A DNA stretch of 64,000 bases from Dicaeum eximium (lineage: Eukaryota > Chordata > Aves > Passeriformes > Dicaeidae). The position numbers were made by a program, and so were the translations under genes. Below are positions 62,764-64,000 of this stretch, piece by piece (the stretch's first letter is position 1; the number at the start of each line of letters is the position of its first letter). The notes below the pieces were generated by a model, which had not been told where the DNA came from, did no database searches, and worked only from the letters and a program-made list of their open reading frames with translations. The stretch is taken from positions 3,535,873 through 3,599,872 of the forward strand of contig VWZP01001440.1 of assembly GCA_013396995.1 (NCBI GenBank), read 5' to 3'.

Positions 62764-64000
62764 TTTGTTTGTTATTGATTTTTACAGCATTCTAAAAGCA
62801 TGCCTAATCCCCAAATGCTTGAATGAGCCAGCCACTGATTTTCAGTGTCTGGAACTAACCTTTCTGTCAAATATGTAACAAGATTATATTGCAGAGTATG
62901 GGAGGGGAGGAAGAGGTGACTGAGACGCTCATCATTGGCTTTCTGGAAATGGTATGCATGTTTTTCAGGACTGAATTGACATAGTAGTTTGGTTCATTCA
63001 CAGTTAATTTTCCAGAACTTAATTGGATCAGACAGCTTGTATCAACTATATGAATGACAGAGTTGCTTTGTCTTTTCTTCAGACATTCTTGTGCCTTTGA
63101 ATAACAGAATAAGCAACACTGTGTGGAAAAACTAGTCCTTAGTCTTTTAAGTGTGCCAGAATCCATTGTCAGTGTAGTTTGTGGTGAATGAACTGCAGGA
63201 GAGAAGCTGAGATGCTTCTGAGGCAGGATGGCTCAGGACAGACTCACTGCTCTCTAATGCCACTTAATTTGGAGCGGCAGAACAATGGGATTCACAGTAA
63301 ACTTGCAGGCAGTTTCTGCCACTGCTGCTGTACAAGTTGGACGTGGAACATTCTCTAGCTGATGACTTCTGGGCAAGGACTACAGCAATTTACATAATCT
63401 TGTTTACATGGTTCTTGCCTGGTGTTTGCCCTGTGTTTCTGATTGCCACGGTGGTTTATGTTGCTCTCCTTCCCAGTGAAGTAACTTTTAAAATACTCTG
63501 TGGCAGAGAAAGGGTAGGATGGAAAGTTCCGTGTAGGAGGCAGGAGAGGGTTCTGAACACAGTTGTGTTACACAGCTATGCCCAAAGCCCAGAATGGCAC
63601 CTTTTTCTTCAGATAGTCTGCAGATGCTTGTGAGGAACAGGCTTGCCTTTGGTTGCAGCAGGATGAAACAGGAGGATGATGACTCGTACACAGCTTGGCT
63701 CCTGCCTTTGTGTTTGCCTCTATTCTGCCCCAACCAGAACATTTTAGTGTGGTTCTGTGAGTTAAGTGCTGACAATTCCTGGGATGGTACAGACACCTCT
63801 TCCTGAGAACTGCTGGCTCCATCTTGTGGATTTAGGAGTTAGAAGCTCTGCTGTGGAGGGGGGCTGTTCAGCATGCTCAGACGAGCAGACAAGTTGCTGC
63901 TATTTATCTGCCACCTGAATTGCATGTAGAAATCCACACTAGCTAGATTCTTCTGGTTTGGTTGCTTGGCTGTATTATTCTCTCATGCAGTATGAGACTT
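62764..64000. other. Downstream flank, no gene recognised
   Basis: Frames of up to about 100 codons on both strands show no recognisable protein. In human the next gene downstream of RALB is INHBB, but no inhibin-like sequence is seen in these 1.2 kb. Confidence 0.55.

Noticed and set aside
62867..63822. Several 70-102 codon frames on both strands near the right edge
   Set aside because: Overlapping frames on both strands, no recognised domain and no similarity to INHBB, the expected neighbour.

Overview
The window looks like avian nuclear DNA. The evidence is several 3'-truncated CR1 LINE fragments with the usual CR1 tail motifs, a few worn MIR-type SINE remnants, low repeat density, long introns with GT-AG junctions, CpG-island promoters, and one protein-coding gene that I recognise with confidence. 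There are no bacterial-style operons, CRISPR arrays, tRNA or rRNA genes that I could support. The species cannot be named from the sequence.

Layout: (1) Positions 1 to about 640 are a GC- and CpG-rich segment resembling a CpG island. No exon could be assigned to it. (2) About 641-35511 is AT-rich intergenic DNA with no convincing exon. It holds CR1 fragments near 8418-8637 and 12775-13003 on the plus strand and 23962-24108 on the minus strand, MIR-like remnants near 3750, 5670, 6175 and 18030, and assorted short tandem duplications and low-complexity tracts. (3) A plus-strand CR1 3' end (35512-36000) directly abuts a strong CpG island (36001-36960). This island carries GC boxes, an inverted CCAAT box and an ETS-type site, and I infer it to be the promoter and first non-coding exon of the gene. 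(4) RALB, a Ras-family small GTPase, occupies the rest on the plus strand: exon 1 ends at 36461, intron 1 is about 15.8 kb, and the coding exons are 52258-52414 (ATG at 52301), 53091-53299, 56041-56218 and 58313-58432. They join in frame into a complete 206-residue protein with intact G motifs and a C-terminal CCLL prenylation box. (5) A 3' UTR with several possible polyadenylation signals follows, the most distal at 62738-62743, then about 1.2 kb of unassigned sequence.

The window is essentially one ordinary housekeeping-type GTPase gene with its upstream desert. I found no new multi-gene system. The more interesting points are regulatory: a 36-codon upstream ORF that crosses the exon 1/2 junction and ends just before the RALB start, a possible unannotated exon in intron 1 (47490-47627), a CR1 element ending at the edge of the promoter, an in-frame open reading continuation into intron 2, and an orphan CpG island at the left edge. 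In human, RALB lies between EPB41L5/TMEM185B and INHBB (known synteny). No exon of those neighbours was recognised here.
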